NCBI GenBank assembly: GCA_028691595.1
Contig: JAQUZA010000177.1
Coordinates: 1 to 6,675 of the forward strand
Direction: 5' to 3'
Origin: Candidatus Rifleibacteriota bacterium
Lineage (GTDB): Bacteria > Muiribacteriota > Ozemobacteria > Ozemobacterales > Ozemobacteraceae
DNA: 6,675 nucleotides
Below are positions 6,193-6,675 of the stretch, piece after piece (the stretch's first letter is position 1; the number at the start of each line of letters is the position of its first letter). Both the position numbers and the translations under genes were made by a program. Under the pieces are notes generated by a model. That model was not told the origin of the DNA, ran no database searches, and saw nothing but the letters and a program-made list of their open reading frames with translations.

Positions 6193-6675
6193 TTGAAATC
6201 TGCCCATAATAACTGTCGTATTGCCCTGCTGCTGCCATTTTTTATTGCCACCTGCAGTTTGGCTGCAAGCGCAGAAACTGGCATTGTCAATGCCAAAAGT
6301 GGTCTGAGCCTGCGTGCGACTCCAGCCGCCAGCGGCAAACTCCTGCAGAAACTTCCGCACGGTACCAGAATCGAAATACTCGACAAAAATGGCCCGGCGG
6401 CACAAATTGAAGGCCTGAACGGTAACTGGTTCAAGATCAAAAACAAGAGTAACATCGGCTGGGTTTTTGGGGGCTTTATCAAGGCGGCAGTGAATGATCA
6501 GACAAATGAAGCGAGGCCGGCCAACTCGTTAGTTCAGACAGTTTCTGCGGCTGCCCAAAATACCGACACCGATCTGGCAGATTCTGAAGCCGCCTCAAAC
6601 GGCTTTGATTTTGTTGGCCGCGAAAAACAGCTGCTGAAAAAGTATTCAAACAAGCTGAGCCGCAGGCAAAAATCA
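6193..6675 (+). CDS. Secreted SH3b-domain protein (3' end outside window)
   Basis: The frame is open for 161 codons to the right edge. It starts at TTG with GGAG eight bases upstream; translated as Met, the product begins MKSAHNNCR. Residues 1-27 are a signal peptide (positively charged start, hydrophobic core ALLLPFFIATCSLA, likely cleavage after ASA at 25-27). The lipobox-like IATC has Thr before Cys and does not fit a lipoprotein well. Residues about 29-97 form a bacterial SH3 domain: GIVNAKSGLSLRATPA, LPHGTRIEIL, NWFKIKN and GWVFGGFIK are the classic landmarks. Such domains bind peptidoglycan or peptides in the cell envelope. After residue 98 the chain becomes polar and low in structure (TNEARPANS, AAAQNTDTDLADSEAASN), then basic near 143-161. 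The gene lies 29 bases after the ATPase stop with no terminator visible, so it probably shares the transporter transcript, though a functional link is not evident. A catalytic domain could follow beyond the window. Confidence 0.8.
   Translation, partial: MKSAHNNCRIALLLPFFIATCSLAASAETGIVNAKSGLSLRATPAASGKLLQKLPHGTRIEILDKNGPAAQIEGLNGNWFKIKNKSNIGWVFGGFIKAAVNDQTNEARPANSLVQTVSAAAQNTDTDLADSEAASNGFDFVGREKQLLKKYSNKLSRRQKS

Noticed and set aside
5651..6238. 195-codon open frame antisense to the ATPase gene
   Set aside because: It lies entirely opposite a gene with all ABC motifs intact, has no recognisable domain and crosses the ATPase stop and the SH3b gene start. It is a by-product of codon bias.
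6244..6255. Lipoprotein signal (IATC) in the SH3b protein
   Set aside because: Thr precedes the Cys where Gly, Ala or Ser is expected, and a good signal-peptidase-I site (ASA) follows a few residues later.

Overview
The window looks like chromosomal DNA from a diderm (Gram-negative-type) bacterium of medium G+C content. It encodes periplasmic substrate-binding domains, two signal-peptidase-I-type secreted proteins, an ABC importer and a large membrane histidine kinase with the GGIAHDFNNLL type of H-box. That kinase type is common in Deltaproteobacteria, Bacteroidetes and several environmental lineages. I cannot place the organism more precisely. There are no rRNA or tRNA genes, CRISPR arrays, insertion sequences or integration signs, and almost all of the sequence is accounted for by genes.

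Left half (1-3161, minus strand). A sensor histidine kinase reads leftward from 2408 and runs off the left edge after 802 codons. In order it has a signal peptide, a type-3 periplasmic solute-binding (Venus-flytrap) domain, one membrane helix, a short coiled coil, two PAS domains, a dimerisation/H-box domain and most of an ATPase domain. Upstream on the same strand, after 105 bp, is a 215-residue protein with an N-terminal cyclic-nucleotide-binding domain and no recognisable DNA-binding helix-turn-helix. Its C-terminus instead looks like a small all-beta domain.

Middle (3162-3418). A 257-bp divergent intergenic region separates the two gene blocks. It holds a good sigma-70-type promoter (TTAACA, 17 bp, TACAAT) for the rightward operon, with an AT-rich inverted repeat covering its -35 box. 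A second GC-rich inverted repeat abuts a perfect TATAAT, and there is a weaker candidate promoter for the leftward genes.

Right half (3419-6675, plus strand). A compact operon encodes a molybdate/tungstate-type ABC importer: binding protein, permease and ATPase. The genes are separated by 8 bp and then overlapped by 8 bp. A secreted SH3b-domain protein follows after 29 bp, starts at a TTG codon and runs off the right edge. The importer would capture an oxyanion in the periplasm, pass it through a homodimeric permease and be powered by a cytoplasmic ATPase with a C-terminal TOBE-like domain. The SH3b protein has no obvious link to transport and may simply share the transcript.

The most unusual items are the helix-turn-helix-less cyclic-nucleotide-binding protein with its Sm/Hfq-like-looking tail, the inverted repeat over the importer promoter, and a kinase that senses through a binding-protein domain beside an ABC importer. 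Whether these form one regulatory unit is inference only.
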